From assembly GCF_019649055.1 (NCBI RefSeq), contig NW_026570291.1, forward strand, positions 558,001 to 622,000: a stretch of 64,000 nucleotides of DNA. Reading direction: 5' to 3'. The notes under the pieces were generated by a model. It worked only from the letters and a program-made list of their open reading frames with translations, was not told where the DNA came from and searched no databases. Position 1 is the first letter of the stretch. Each line of letters starts with the position of its first letter. This stretch comes from Paramacrobiotus metropolitanus (Eukaryota; Tardigrada; Eutardigrada; Parachela; Macrobiotidae). The translations under genes and the position numbers were made by a program. This document shows, piece by piece, positions 45,925-58,577 of the stretch.

Positions 45925-48588
45925 GGAATCTGAACAGCTTCCTGCTTCCCTCTTTCTACCGTCGTATTATGCCCAACAAAAATGCCCACCAGTTTCGTTT
46001 GTTGAAAGAAGCGCGCGGCATGGCTCTATCGAAACTGAACGCGAAAATCCTCGACAACGAAGAAATACAGAAGTTATTGAATCAGTTTCAACAGCATGCA
46101 CAGAGTTCGGCGCAAGTTGGTAATAACTAATAAGTATTCGTACCGAATACGTAGTAAGCATCAGCCGCTGATGCTTACCGGCTTACGTTTAAATTTTTAT
46201 TGCTAGGAAGTAGGACCGCTGATGATCAGCGTTCCTACTTCCTTGCAATAAAATTTGTTGCATCGTCTTCGTGCAGCCTGAGATTTTTGTGACTGAAAGC
46301 TTAATTTTTAGTTAAAAAACAAACGTTGCAGGATAATTAGGAACGTTACTCGTGGTAAATCGTTACAGTTGTTGCAGCTCGAACGTTCACTCACGATTAG
46401 TTTAATAGTACCATACATGCCACTGATTATTAAGAAACAAGCTTTCTGTGCCATCCCATTAGTTTTATTTAACAGTGGCAGTATATTTAGCATACAAAAA
46501 TCTATTAAATTATTCTTCTTTTATTTCTCAGCTTTTATTTTCTATTATTTTAATCGGTTTCACTTTTGTTCTTGTAGAATTCCGGTGCGAAAGCGGAGGA
46601 GAAGCATTATCTGACATTCAAAAATTATTCCACCATTCGACGCGCATCCTCGCCTAAAGTGCAAGCATATCTCCGTCCCACCACCTTCCTGGCGTTGATC
46701 TGCACGGAGAATGCGCGACAGCAATCTAATCCGCGTTGCGGATCTGTTCAATTTTGTGGTGCGGAAAGTCTGGCTGGAATGGACGCGGTTGGCGTTGTCA
46801 CTGTACGATCTGGAAGGGAATGGTTTCCTTAAAGAAGCGGATCTCGAGCAGTTCATCGATGAGCTGATTCCCACTCTTGACTCGCTGGCTCGCATGGATC
46901 CCGATTTTAAAAAGTTCTACGTATGCTCCGTGCTGCGCAAGTTCTTTTTCTTTCTGGATCCAGGCAAACAGGGCAGGATCAAAATCACCCGTGTACTGGG
47001 ATCGACACTCATGCAGGAGCTGATGGATGTAAGGTGTAGTAAATCCAGAAAGCCGATAAAGCCCACAATAGCGCTAACTTGTAAAGTGGATTGAGTCAAA
47101 ACTTATTTACTTTATTCTTTTTGGTTAAATACTTCGATAATAAGTACGTAGGTACTAGGTAGTAAGTATATTAAGCAATGGCGCGGGGTTTCGTTCTTAT
47201 ATTGCAACTTTAAGAGTGTTGCATTATAATTACTTGATAACTGTAGGTTGTTGAAAACTTTTTTGGATTCCTTAAAGAATTCTGTAACCTTTTTGTTTGA
47301 ATTTAAATAGTGCTTTGTAAGAAACCCATTCGCCGGTAAACAGTACGAATAAAATAGTAGTTTCAACTAGTTTCCTGGTGAACTTTTAAGCCGTGCTGCA
47401 AATACCTACGTACACAGCCCATAGAATGATAGAAGTAATAGATTAATGATCTGTTTGTTGAATTGGCTAAGTACTAAATAGGTACTTAATATGTATGTTT
47501 AGATATCCTGTAAAGGCAGTAATTATGAAGTTTCTGGTTTTATTAATCGTTCATTTCTCACTTAAAAGTCGGAGGTTACGTTTATAAAAACTGTAATTAA
47601 ATCACACTACAGTTTTGGCTGTTTGGAGTGTTGCGTGAATGGTTGTACAGTACCGTAACTGTCTGTTACTGTATCGCGCATTAGTTTTATTGTCGTTATA
47701 CATTCGTGGTGTGTCCGCAGTACGTTGGCTATAATTCAATGGCTTTTCCATGATAGCGCAAAGAAGTTCTGTCTCAACGTTATGACAAAAATGGGAATAG
47801 TTTTGTGTCATACATTTTTTTCTAGGTTTAAGAATCTGGCGAGAAGCCGGATAAGAACTGGTTTACATTGGAAGCCAGTATGGACACGTACAACGACTAT
47901 CTGTCTCTGGACCGGAAGCGCAACGGCCTTCTATCCCGGGAAGAATTCGTCCACTATCCCAAAGCCAGTTTAACGGAAGCGTTTGTGCGGAGAGTGTACG
48001 AGGAGTGTTTGACGTATGAAGGCGAGATGGACTACAAAACCTTCCTGGACGTGGTGCTGGCACTGGGCAACAAAAACGAAGCACCGGCGGTGCGCTTTCT
48101 CTTCCGGATCCAGGATGTCAACCATCAAGGCGCCATCGATCGACAAGCAATTTAATATTTTTATAAAGATTATAAAAGCTCATACTTATGGATAATGTGC
48201 ATCCGCCTACGTTTGTGGATGTCGTCGGGGAGATTTTCGATATGGTAAGCGCACAATTCTGACAAAATCAGACGTTCGAAGGATTTATTTTGTTAATATA
48301 ATAAATTCAAATTTGATGACGCGTATCGTGATGGTATTTGAAATCAAATTCGCCTTGCAAACATGAAATGTCGTTGAAGTTAAGCACATACAGTGAACGA
48401 TTAGCATTGCTTTCCCTCGTTTCAAAAACTGTATCTAATGAAAGCGACGTTTCTGTTTTCTGTTGTGTTACTAATTTACTGCGCGTTGCAGGTGCCCAGT
48501 CGACAATACGGATGGATTACTTTCCGAATTGATCCACAGTCGTTTAGGCGGGACTGTTTCTCAATCGCATTACGCGCGCGCCGCGTAA
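45925..48588 (+). CDS. PPP2R3C: PP2A regulatory subunit B''-gamma (PPP2R3C/G5PR), frame interrupted
   Basis: EF-hand regulatory subunit of protein phosphatase 2A. Exon-like blocks: about 45,925-46,121 (FYRRIMPNKNAHQF, then NAKILDNEEIQKLL), 46,578-47,034 (LRPTTFLALICTEN, VVRKVWLEWTRLALSLYDLE, RKFFFFLDPGKQGRIKI), 47,830-48,245 (WFTLEASMDTYNDYLSLDRK, then EECLTYEGEMDYKTFLDVVL), and about 48,492-48,588 (a weak match to the LLSELIHS-type end). The EF-hand loop LDRKRNGLLSRE is visible. The first roughly 60 residues of the family were not found. Single-base frame changes are apparent near 46,712, 48,150, 48,192 and 48,500, so the copy is either decaying or affected by assembly indels. It is divergent from the ariadne fragment, with about 125 bp between them. 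Confidence 0.78.
46154..46249. repeat. Two adjacent hairpins in an intron
   Basis: Bases 46154-46178 form a near-perfect palindrome (GTAAGCATCAGC with its complement, no real loop). Bases 46199-46249 form a stem of about 24 bp with a few mismatches around a 3-nt loop (TGA between CGCTGA and TCAGCG). Both lie in the first visible PPP2R3C intron. They could be the remains of a small foldback element. Confidence 0.75.
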
Positions 48589-51500
48589 TGCTTGCACCAA
48601 CTTGCACACAGCAATAATTAATTTTCATGTCTTCCCATTTACTGTACTTGCATCTATACTTCTATTTTTAACCGTAGACGTGATGTACATGCATTATAAT
48701 TTGATTACAAATGATTTTTGAAGTGTTTGAAATTTTGTTTTGCGAAGTATACAACAATGTTCTGATAGTTTTTATGGCATAACAAGTATACATAAATTAT
48801 TCCAGAATGTTTTTATTTCTGTTACGAGTCTTACGACAAAACTAAAATATTTAAGTATTTATACACCCTGTTACTAACTTACTAGACAGTACAGTAGACA
48901 CAGTAAGGTATGAAAACTAAAAATGCAATACACCGACACGTAGCATACCCGTACTAAGCGTACTTAAGCACTTATAAACAGTGTTAAAACTTATTGTTAG
49001 TACGGATCTGTACAGTGAATTTTCATAATATAGTATCAACTCTTCAGTCTCGAGTTCGTATAAGGACGATCTGTCCGCATTGTTCATTACATGTACAGCA
49101 GCGGTTGACACTACTGAAACTAACAATTGTGAGATCCATTGTGCACAAATCAAATCGCATAGCCGGTCGCAGAATTGTGTCACAGTTTTAAGCTGACCGC
49201 CGCATTGTCGTCACGTCACCGCCTCGACCAGTTAAATGACATTGAAAATTGAAGATTCAACTGGGTAAGCTTATTGTCAGCGTCGCTAGAAGCCTCGCCG
49301 CCCTCGCGTAAGTATACAATTTACACTTTACGGTCGTGCATCAACGGGCCAGTGGCTGTCCGGGCAGTTAAGTTCACTTCCGGTGTACACGACTGGAATT
49401 CGTTGCATCTGGAAGCGTTGCATGCGCGTCTTGCAGCCATGCAGCCATGCAGCTGACAACAGATAAGTGTAATGGATCTTGTTTAAGCGTAGAAAAAGGC
49501 TGTAACCCTTTCTGTAAATAAGTACGAATGCTGGTTGCACACAATGTGAATGGTGACCTTTCAGTGAACATAGCGACGCACGTATAGTACATCGTGCGTA
49601 CAGTTTATGTTTTCTTAATTGCCATATGTACATGAACCGTATATGTTTTAACGATTTAGCAGTTCCCAGAAATTTGTAGTTTTCCCATATGCCTGCTGCA
49701 TCAAAATTCCAAATCTGTAATTATGTGAAAGAAATTCGTATTTGGTGTTGACACTCCATCTGCCAATGCATGCATCATTTCTTCTTCCGGCAACGGCATG
49801 GCGATCTCCATAGGTACAGAGTCTGTAGAACTGCGAACTTGTGAAGTACAGTAAATATTTGTACACAACGTACATTACCGCCACAGAGTGCAGTACAATG
49901 ACAATAATTAATAGTAATAAACTAATAATTAATAGTAATAATTTTGCTTTTGCAGAATCTCGACTTGGTTTTCAAACTGGCACAAGCGGGGGCAGGTGAC
50001 CCTTGCACATAGACTTGATCTGTCTGTCATCGTAATTCAAACAATCTACCCATATTTCCCTCTTCAGGTGTTTCGGCATTTTTTTCATAATCGAATATTA
50101 TATAATGTATGCTATATCTTCCCTGTATGTACTTGTCCAGTCAGCCGCCGTAGTTTCGCGGTGCGCAAAGCGCCCATGCAGTCGTGCGGGGTGGCGTAAT
50201 AATGCCTCGTAATACTCCGGGTTACCTGTTACCACATAAATTGATATTCCTTGACTTCTTGTACTATTGATATAATGTTATCATTTATTAATAAGTATCG
50301 TTTTACTACTCGTAGTACTGTACTGCAAATCCCAGTCGAAATCAATGTGTAGTGTGGAAGCTGCGGACCTGCCGCAGTGACGTCATTCTACGGTCTACCT
50401 GTACAGTTAAATCGGTCGCCGGTTGGTGAAGTCGGAAAAGAAAGTACTCGCAAGGTCGCAGCGAAAATAATACGGCCAGGTAGAAATAGCCGACTGTGGA
50501 AATAGTGAATGCCTGTTCACTACGAGTGAGGATTAATTCTGTCGAAATTCGTATGCTACAGTACGAACGTACCCTCGTTCGACAGAACGTACCTACATAG
50601 ACAAGTGAACCCACCAGAACTTCACAGTTTTTAAAATTTAATTATATCGTGAAAATAAAAACCCTTCGGAACGTTTCCTAAGCGGAAACCGTAGTACGTA
50701 GGCGCTGGAATTAGGTTGATTACGAGTACGAATAAACGCGGAAAAGGTTTTGAAATATTTTGTCTTGTTTCTGTGGAAAGGGTACAGGCGTAGGAAAATA
50801 GGAATGCAAGCCTGTTGCGCTTCATTCGCTTTCTTGACATGCATTCGTTTTCTTTCCATAATATTCTTCTTCTCAGCCTGGGCACAGCATTCTTGTCCTG
50901 GGAAATGAGCAATTAAGTGTTCCAGTTCAATAAATTTTTTTCCTATCGGAGATAGTATGGACTATGGAGCTTAGTCACGCCCCAGATACTGACAAACTGT
51001 AGAATGGGTGGAATGAGAGAAAATGAGAGCGATCTTTACTTTTAATCTCTTTTCCCGTTAGAGAATAGATAGACGCAAAAGCTCACAATCTGAACAGACA
51101 GGATCGTTCTGACCTTTCGCAGTAACCAGTACAACTCTGCACTGGTACGTCTACTACTACATTTTATGGTAGGCTGCCGGCCTTAACCGTGCAGCGCCTA
51201 CGTAAATCGCCATTGCAAGAAATATTAACCGAAGTAGAAAAATTTGAAAAAAGCAAAGTTTTGTTCGTCTCCTGTTATATTTTACGCCTGTTTTCATGAC
51301 GCATACAATCATGCGGGCGTGATCTTTTTCATCCATACTCTGCTGAGTTGCTCAACAAAACATCAGAGGAACTTAGATTTGCAGTACGGGAGCAGAACAG
51401 TGAACCCACTATTTGGACAACAATGGTACGGATTACGGACGCAGAGACGCCTTATATTACAGATTTTTCCGAATCGTGTTTGACCTTTTTAATAATTATC

Positions 51501-52198
51501 TACACTTCTTACTTAAATTTTATAAAAATTTCTTAACGGCTGGGACCGATGCGATCAACCGTTGCGATTTGTGCATTGCATAAAAACTTACGCCGCAAAA
51601 GGTTGTGTACGGATGTAGATCTCGTAAACTGGTTATATGAATACTAACTACGTGACAAGTGTCCCCGACACTTTGCCGTTGTCTCGAATGTTAACCCGAT
51701 CCACACATCCAATCTGCACGCTCTAAAGTGCAACAGAATCCTCTCAGTGTCAAGAGTGTTCCTGCATCATCAGTTTTCTGGAAAGCCCAGTACCCACAGT
51801 CCAGTGGTCACTCAAAAGCTTGTTACCATGGTTGCCATTAGCTTAACATGGGCTGTTTGTAAATCCCCGGATTGTTATTATGTGTTATTATATCGAATTG
51901 TCATTGAAATTAGCGAACTGCGAATTAGCAAAAATAACAGGTTCTGCTCACGCCTGTTTATTTTGTTCGTGCCTCCTTATTGTAATAAACATCGTGCCAT
52001 TATTTAATACACATGCAGTTAACCTTTTAACATGCTCGAAATCCCAAGACATTATTCATCCGTGCTGGGCTTGTATCGGTATAACTGTATAAGAAAGCGG
52101 CATAATTATTCGTAGTGTTCACTGTTCAACAATTAACAACCCCAATTGGTCTGTTCGTATTACTGGCATTCACGCTCCGCCTCCAGGCTTTGTTCTAC
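48589..52198. other. Long gene-poor stretch
   Basis: Many short frames but none with family signatures and paired splice sites. A possible isolated exon follows the acceptor TTTGCTTTGCAG near 49,957 (NLDLVFKLAQAGAGD), but it ends quickly. A 10-bp inverted repeat (TTCTGTCGAA) lies near 50,540-50,585. I see nothing else that I can support. Confidence 0.35.
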
Positions 52199-52609
52199 TA
52201 AGGCCTCGTCCCTTTCTGTAGCGAATCTAGCTTCCGTACAGTGCACCACCGTCCCAGAACAGCAGGTACGCGATACGGTATGGCAGTTTTCGATTCGCGT
52301 ACCTGGCTACCAAGGAAAGATTCGGGACGGAGGTGCACTCCGTATCCGAGTGCGTCCCGTATTCGCAACGGGTAGATACGATGCTTCGCGTACCGTACCT
52401 CGTAGCCTGTACTAACCCTGCGTCTCATATCAGGCGAAAATTAAACGCGCCCTTTTTTCGCATACCGTCGAAAACAAAGAAAAACGATACGGTACGCGAA
52501 GCCACCTTCAGAGGTGGCTTTCCTTGGTATCCGTCGTTTCTCATGATAATTTTCAAGAAATTTTTTCGCCTAATAATCTTGAACACTTATTAATGGAATT
52601 TTGTTAAAA

Positions 52610-54002
52610 ATGGATTATGATGCCGTTTGTTCTGATGACGAGAACGAAAGCGTTACAAAAACTGTTAGTGCAGTATGTATGTCAGTTTCTAGTGCAATTC
52701 AGAATTTATTTGGTGGTTTAAAAAACTTGAGTACTAAGGGATATCTATCTCGTGGAGGTAATAAGAACGTTAATCGCCGAGAAATTCGTTTTGCTGCGCA
52801 AAACCTGTACAAGCGATATCCTGGGCATTTATTCTTTGAGACGTACCACGTTAATGCGGATGTTTTTCGTGAAATTGTGGAAAAATTACGTCCATATTTT
52901 GAAAAGAGTTCGACGAAGAGGCCTTATTCTACGGAATGCAAAATCGCTGCCTGCCTCCATATGCTGGCACACGGATCATCGGTACGGTCACAGTGCGAAC
53001 TTCATGGTTTGTCGCGCTCGACGACGAGTAGAGCTTTTCGGACGTTTTGAATGCCATGAAGAAAGAATACTGGTCGCTTATACAGTTTCCCGACGAAGAT
53101 GGTATGATGCGTTCGGCCCGTGAGTTTGAAGAAAAAGGACTGCTTTATGGCGCTGATTGGGTACCAAAAATACTGGGAGCAGTGGACGGGACACATCAAC
53201 ATTAAAGCACCACACTCGCCCCGAAAGCTACGTCAACAGGAAAGGGAATTATCTCTTAACGTGCAGGCTTGTGTCAATTCTTCTATGGAATTTATACATC
53301 TATATGTTGGAGCTCCTGGCGGGTGCATGACCAGAACGTGTACGACAATTCGGGCTGGAAGGCTTAATTCCAGAGAACTGGATGATTTTGGGTGAGTATA
53401 CGCACTAAGGAATTTAAAGGAATTTGTTATTTTAGAAATAAACGAGTCTATAGTGCTGACTTAAATTTGTACTGCTGTTAATTTCTCCGATTTTTAATAG
53501 CTTTAATATTTTTCTACTAATGTTGTGTAAAAAGGTAAAATTAAGTAGTGTATTTTTTCATTTTCGAGATTAAATTTCAACGAAGTAACGCAATTACAAG
53601 TTATTATTGTAATTTGCAGGTGATGGTGGGTACCGTGCGACAAGAAAAGTTTTGACACCGTTTAAAGAGAACGGCCGTCTCTCTGCTAGGCAGGAAGATT
53701 TCAATGAAATTCAGTCCAGCTTAAGAAAAGTCGTTGAAAGAGCTTTCGGCGTTCTGAAGCGACGCTTTCGAATTTTAAAGTTTTTGGATTATGACGACAT
53801 GAGTGCAATGAAGCACATTATTATTCTGTGCTGTCTGCTTCATAATTTGGACATCAAATCCGTAGATGATTTTACGTTGGAGGGGGACGATCATGTCGAA
53901 GCGGTTGATCTGGATGATGAAGTGGATGATGTTGCCGAAGGAGCATCTACCGATTTTAAAAGCGCTCTAGTTGCGCGGATGCTGCCAAATTCGCTGGGTT
54001 AA
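52610..54002 (+). pseudogene. Harbinger transposase (HARBI1-like, DDE_Tnp_4), frame-disrupted
   Basis: Starts MDYDAVCSDDENESV. The N-terminal helical part reads KIAACLHMLAHGSSVRSQC. Catalytic blocks are recognisable in three frames: GAVDGTH (first Asp, near 53,180), VHDQNVYDNS (second Asp, near 53,325), ILGDGGYR (third conserved Asp, across the intron 53,392-53,619) and VVERAFGVLKRRFRIL (Glu, near 53,730). Frame changes occur near 53,045, 53,190 and 53,310. The intron has a GTGAGT donor and a TTTGCAG acceptor. The C-terminus is acidic (DLDDEVDDVAEG). The C-terminal exon after 53,620 is clean. Confidence 0.88.
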
Positions 54003-55576
54003 GAAATCGGTAAGTGTAAAATTTTTGGTAAATTTATTCATGCAGTTTTATTAAGCCAATAGCTATCAAAATAACAAAAGTTGCAAACGCGGGCATTATC
54101 GTCCGTAGATGCGTAAAGCCCTAAGTATGTTTTCCTTGGCTTTCTATACAAGTACTGTATGCCCGGAAGCGCGCATAAAACCAGTAATTTTACTTGTTGG
54201 TACAACGGAACTTACGTGCCTGTATGTACTGGTGGGCATTAGGTTGCATATGCCTTTTAAATCTACTTGTCTCTAAACTGAGGTGAGCAAATTGCTATAA
54301 TAATGTTATAATACGAGTACATAACGCTTTTTGTATGATATATCTGTACACGTGAATATGCACTAGATTCATTCACAATTTGCATTTGTAATCAGATATG
54401 TCGGCTTTTAAAAATAGCTGGTCGTACGTGTGCTGTACTGTTAATTATTCACTCAACCGGCAAGTCAAAGTGAACGGCTTACATTACCGCTGCAGTTTGT
54501 TTATCGAGTTTACGTATATTATTTTATTTTGATTCTATAGCACAGGTGCTGTTTTTATTTTTATCTCATTTTTATCCATGGAGACGCTTAAGGATCGACA
54601 CACATGGTTTTGGCTTGTTTTGTGAAAACTGGTTATCTAATCATCAATAACTCCTGCATATTGACAGGGAAGGTGACCTAACGAAGTGGACCTGATGCGA
54701 GTGAGAATCTGTTGCTGCGCTATGGAAACACTGTAGAGTGGTGGCTAAATGCCAGTACGGTACAGTATACAATGCGCGTTGAAGTCGTCGTTTATGCTGC
54801 GGTTAGCTGTTTAAATGTGGATGAAGTTGAAAATGGATGGACGCCCTTGTACCTCGGAGTGGCTGCGCGATCATTATGAAAGCGCTTTATCTTCGGCTCT
54901 CATTCTGGACTGTCATCCTCATGCAGAATACAATTATGTCGGCCATTAATGTAAGCTTACCGGCGATTGTGCTGCGCTCACATTTTTTGTTACCTTTGTT
55001 GCGATTAAAAAAATTCGTGATTTGTCGAAGCTAGGTAGTTCACCGGATTGGTTAACTATCCGGATAGGTTTTAACCGAAAACCGCTGTTTAAACGATCCT
55101 CGTAAACAGTGGATATTTTTAACAATAGCAAAGTTTTTCTGTTTGGTCCTATTGAAAGATTTTCCTATTAAAAGACAAAATCTTCGCATCTGTATAATTA
55201 GTGGCAATTGTCTACATTTGGACACAGTGCCCCATACTGTAGAGGCGGCGTAGACGTACTATATGCGTAGTCGGAAAATGAAAAACGGGTTTCCATGAAT
55301 GGATGTGTAACTGTGATTAAGATGTATTGCGGTTAACATTCTTGTTATTATTTCTGCTTGTTATATGGAAAGTAGGTAAACAGTGTGGCGATTATATTTT
55401 CTATTGCTGAACTCTATTATACTTCTATTGCTAAACTACACAACGCTTTAATGAGTGTTTATATACCCAGAAAAACAACAAAATTACACACCAGAGTTTT
55501 TACGACACCGTTTTATCATAATAATCTCAAGTCAAATTTCGGTTCCGCTTTACTAGTCAAATTCAGTTCCGCTTTA
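54003..55576. other. Interior spacer of the Harbinger element
   Basis: Sequence between the two Harbinger genes. A short frame near 54,830-54,950 (GRPCTSEWLRDHYESALSS) has coding-like composition but no recognised family. Otherwise I see nothing definite. Confidence 0.35.
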
Positions 55577-56603
55577 CTACTCTTCTCCTAAAGCCTGCGG
55601 AACTTCATCGTCTCCGAAGTCGACTTCCACGTTGTACTGCCGCTCGAACTTCAATTTTGCAAGCTCAACTTTCATTTTTTCCAGCTTTACCATTTCGGTT
55701 AGAGAAGTTCGCATATCATCCATGATAGCAACGGAACGCGTCATGAGTTTAACCGTCTCACTGGCGGCGCTGCGTTTTTCGCTCTTCTTTGCTTTCTTTG
55801 GCTTTTCCGCGCTTCCAATTGGAGATCCCGCAGGAGTATCCGGTTGCATATCATCGTCGCTAAATTAGCAAAACTTAATATTTCTATTATTTTGCCACAT
55901 CAATTTCTCAAATTACTAGGGTACAACTGTGCATGATAATATCAAAGATTTTACCTCAAATTAATATCACATTCTCGGCACCGATGTCTTCCAAAACGTT
56001 GCTCGTGGATCCCGCTCCCAGAGCCACCGAATTAGTTGCAAAGCAATATCATCCCGATCGCCGTACGTCTTATCGAAGAGTTCAAATAAATGATATTTCA
56101 CTTCACCGCTTTCCCGGTGCCATTTTTTTTTTTTCTGCCTACAAGTAACCGCAAAAAAGTGCAAAAATTAATTTCACAGTTTGCAGAACTATTGTTAGTA
56201 ATTTAATCACTGTCACTAATGCAGGTAAGTAATTTCTACATATTTTATTTGAAAACATGTATTAAAGCAAAAATTGATTTACCTTATATTTCTTCCACGC
56301 ATTTTCGTAAGAGATCTTCAGGTTCTCGCTGGTGCGGTTTCCCAGGGCATCTTTAAAAACCAACTGCATCTCCTGGAACACCTTTGACCAAAATTTCGCT
56401 TTACTTGTACAACGTCGAAACTCATCCTCCCGGTCGATACGAGTAGCGACAAGCCACCTATGCAGAAACAAAATAAGCATGGCTGATAACACAGAGGAGC
56501 TCCTGCAGCCATCGGTCGTAGACTAAAAGATTATGAGAAGTATAGACAGCACTCACTTCATTTTTTTGGGAGACAGAGGAGCAGATTTGGGAGCGCGAGG
56601 CAT
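55577..56603 (-). CDS. Harbinger second protein: MADF/Myb-like DNA-binding partner
   Basis: Spliced gene read by eye. Exon 1 is 56603-56557 (MPRAPKSAPLSPKKMK). Exon 2 is 56457-56283 (WLVATRIDREDEFRRC, then FWSKVFQEMQLVFKDALG and YENAWKKYK), a MADF/Myb-SANT-like trihelix. A third block lies around 56,114-55,960 (VKYHLFELFDKTYGDRDD, after which the frame probably changes), and the last block at about 55,860-55,577 has a Lys-rich patch (KPKKAKKSEKRSA) and a coiled C-terminal helix ending QALGEE. In Harbinger elements this protein carries the transposase to the nucleus and binds the termini. Its position, convergent to the transposase inside the TIRs, supports the assignment. Confidence 0.72.
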
Positions 56604-56978
56604 CGTGGAAGTAACTGGTTAGATGATATACTTCTATGGAGCTGATACAACACGAGGATCAAGAACTTCTATACAATTTTCCCGAACTTCGAAATTAAAA
56701 AAGCGAAAACTTTCGTCGTACGAACTGATCGGCGCTCGGACAAATAAAGTTATGCGCGGCAAGATGCGATCGAAGCGATGAGACGCAAGTACAGCGATAC
56801 GGCGTCAAAGCTAGAGATGCGATACAGGAAACCGATAGCGAGCCCGGTTTCGATGTGCGTAGCTTGTACTGTGTCTTGGTGGTGCGCACCAAATAGTGTC
56901 CCATTTTTATACTGTAACGAAACTAGATACGGTGCTGTATCGCAACACGATACGCTTTAGAAAGGGGACGAGGCCTAA

Positions 56979-58363
56979 TCTTAGGTCATGCTGCCAGCCC
57001 GCTCCTTGCCACTCGCTCGTTTCCGACTGCACGCTGCATTCAATCGACTCCATGTCTGGCACTGTCAAGTGTAATCCGACAGACCACAAACTACAAAGTT
57101 GTCAGTTGAACGGTGGATTTTGTACGTATGCCCTTTCTAGCTTGGAATACTGAGCTGAAAAATATCTTAAGAAGTTTATATTCCTCCTGTTTCCACGGGT
57201 ATTATGGAGTATGAATGTGGACTATGCTATTATGGAATGTGAACGCGGTGACTCTGCAGTCTGCACCGATATGATGATATGCGGATCACTTCATTCGTTA
57301 AAAATCTGCTTAACCTCGTTTTGTTCTACTTGGTCCCCATTAAATTTTAACATTAATTTTCTCTGAAGAAGCTCATTCTTCGCCCGAAAGTGCGCTATAA
57401 AAGGAAGTTTATTAGGCAGTTGATATCCGTTTTGGATGTGCCTGTAAAGTGTAATGACATGTCACATTATTATCCATCGAAAGCGTTCCTTTATCGAATC
57501 TACTTAATCAATACATGAATTACTTATCTCCCTGTACCCAGTCTGAATTGTTTCCCTTCGGCACATACTGAGATCCATCGCTTGCGTAGTTTTATTTGCC
57601 AGGCGTCGAAGTCGAATCCGTGCGCAGGTGACACCGTTACTGAGATATTTGGTACGTGCTGCTGTTCTTCTAGACGTCGTAATCTTTTCAGAGTTTTCTT
57701 CATATTTTTATTTTTTTGTCAATAGATTCTAATATTTATCACACTGATGGCCTTTTAGGGTACATACAATACGCAGCTACAACTTGGCAAGTAGACAGAA
57801 ATACTCTGTAAACCAGTGAAAAGACATCAGGGATTTTACTTAAATCGTTTTAGTTTTCCCTTCTCAGTGGTTTCTGGCAGACTTTCAGTGCTTCAGTCAA
57901 GTGCAGTGCATTACTTCACTTTTAGCACAATAGTACCCCATTCTCGATGATTGTTAAATGTTAACTTACAAAACTTGGTGCTTAAAATTTATTATTAGCA
58001 CTTAATCAACGGATGGCTTCTTAGGTAATACAAGAAACATAATGTAGAAATCCCAGTATAATTATAGTCAATTCTTAAGAGATAGAATAGATTTAGTAGA
58101 AGTTGTATGTCGCTTGTGAAACCTTATAATTTTGTCAACTCTATAAATTCTTCGTGAATTCATCTTTTGTCTTCTCCTTGCTGCTTAAAAGGAGACGACG
58201 CTTGCGGCTTGTAGAAATGAACATAAAGCCATTTTTCAATAACATTAGTCTAGATTTCCACAAAAATAATAATTTGATGTGCTTGATGTTTTTTTAAAAT
58301 CCGCTGTTTGGCACGGTAGATACAATTCGTAAGACATTAAATTCAGTAATTAGCCATGTCCAT
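56979..58363. other. Intergenic, no gene supported
   Basis: Immediately right of the Harbinger target site. Only short frames are present and no repeats or RNA genes were recognised. Confidence 0.4.
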
Positions 58364-58577
58364 ATGACCTTATTGCACAAAGCATCGGGTGCCAGTAGTG
58401 TGGTGAGAATGCACAACCAGGCTTTTAGCTTCCCGTTGACACTGGCCGATGTACGGTTCCCGCTGAGCATTCTTGTTCCCGAAGAGTTACGACACCGGTT
58501 TGATTTCGGGATGATGGTGGATTGTAAGCGGCTGCTGCGCAGTTCATCGCGTTTGGCGCTGGTGAATGGAGTGAACG
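58364..58577 (+). CDS. Single coding exon of an unidentified gene
   Basis: A 71-codon open frame from an ATG to a strong GTAAGG donor. The product reads ASSVVRMHNQAFSFPLTLAD, then RFPLSILVPEELRHRFDFGM and DCKRLLRSSSRLALVNGVN. Composition is that of a folded protein, more GC-rich than its flanks. The partner exons were not found, so the gene's extent and function are unknown; the ATG may be internal to the exon. It could belong to a gene continuing to the right toward 60 kb. Confidence 0.5.

Larger units (their letters stand above)
52202..56975. mobile_element. PIF/Harbinger DNA transposon, decayed
   Basis: A 4.8-kb element with terminal inverted repeats: left GGCCTCGTCCCTTTC, right (reverse complement) GGCCTCGTCCCCTTTC. 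It is flanked by TAA at 52199-52201 and 56976-56978, the 3-bp TWA target typical of PIF/Harbinger. Subterminal regions contain repeated GATACGG/CGTACC-type motifs. It encodes two convergent genes, a DDE transposase (plus) and a MADF/Myb-like protein (minus), the usual two-gene layout of autonomous Harbinger elements. The transposase is disabled by several frame changes, so this copy is not autonomous. Confidence 0.9.

Noticed and set aside
50530-50590. Short inverted repeat as a MITE
   Set aside because: Only about 10 bp of arm and no target duplication.
54837-55034. A third gene inside the Harbinger element
   Set aside because: A short frame with some coding-like residues but no family match or splice partners; treated as spacer.
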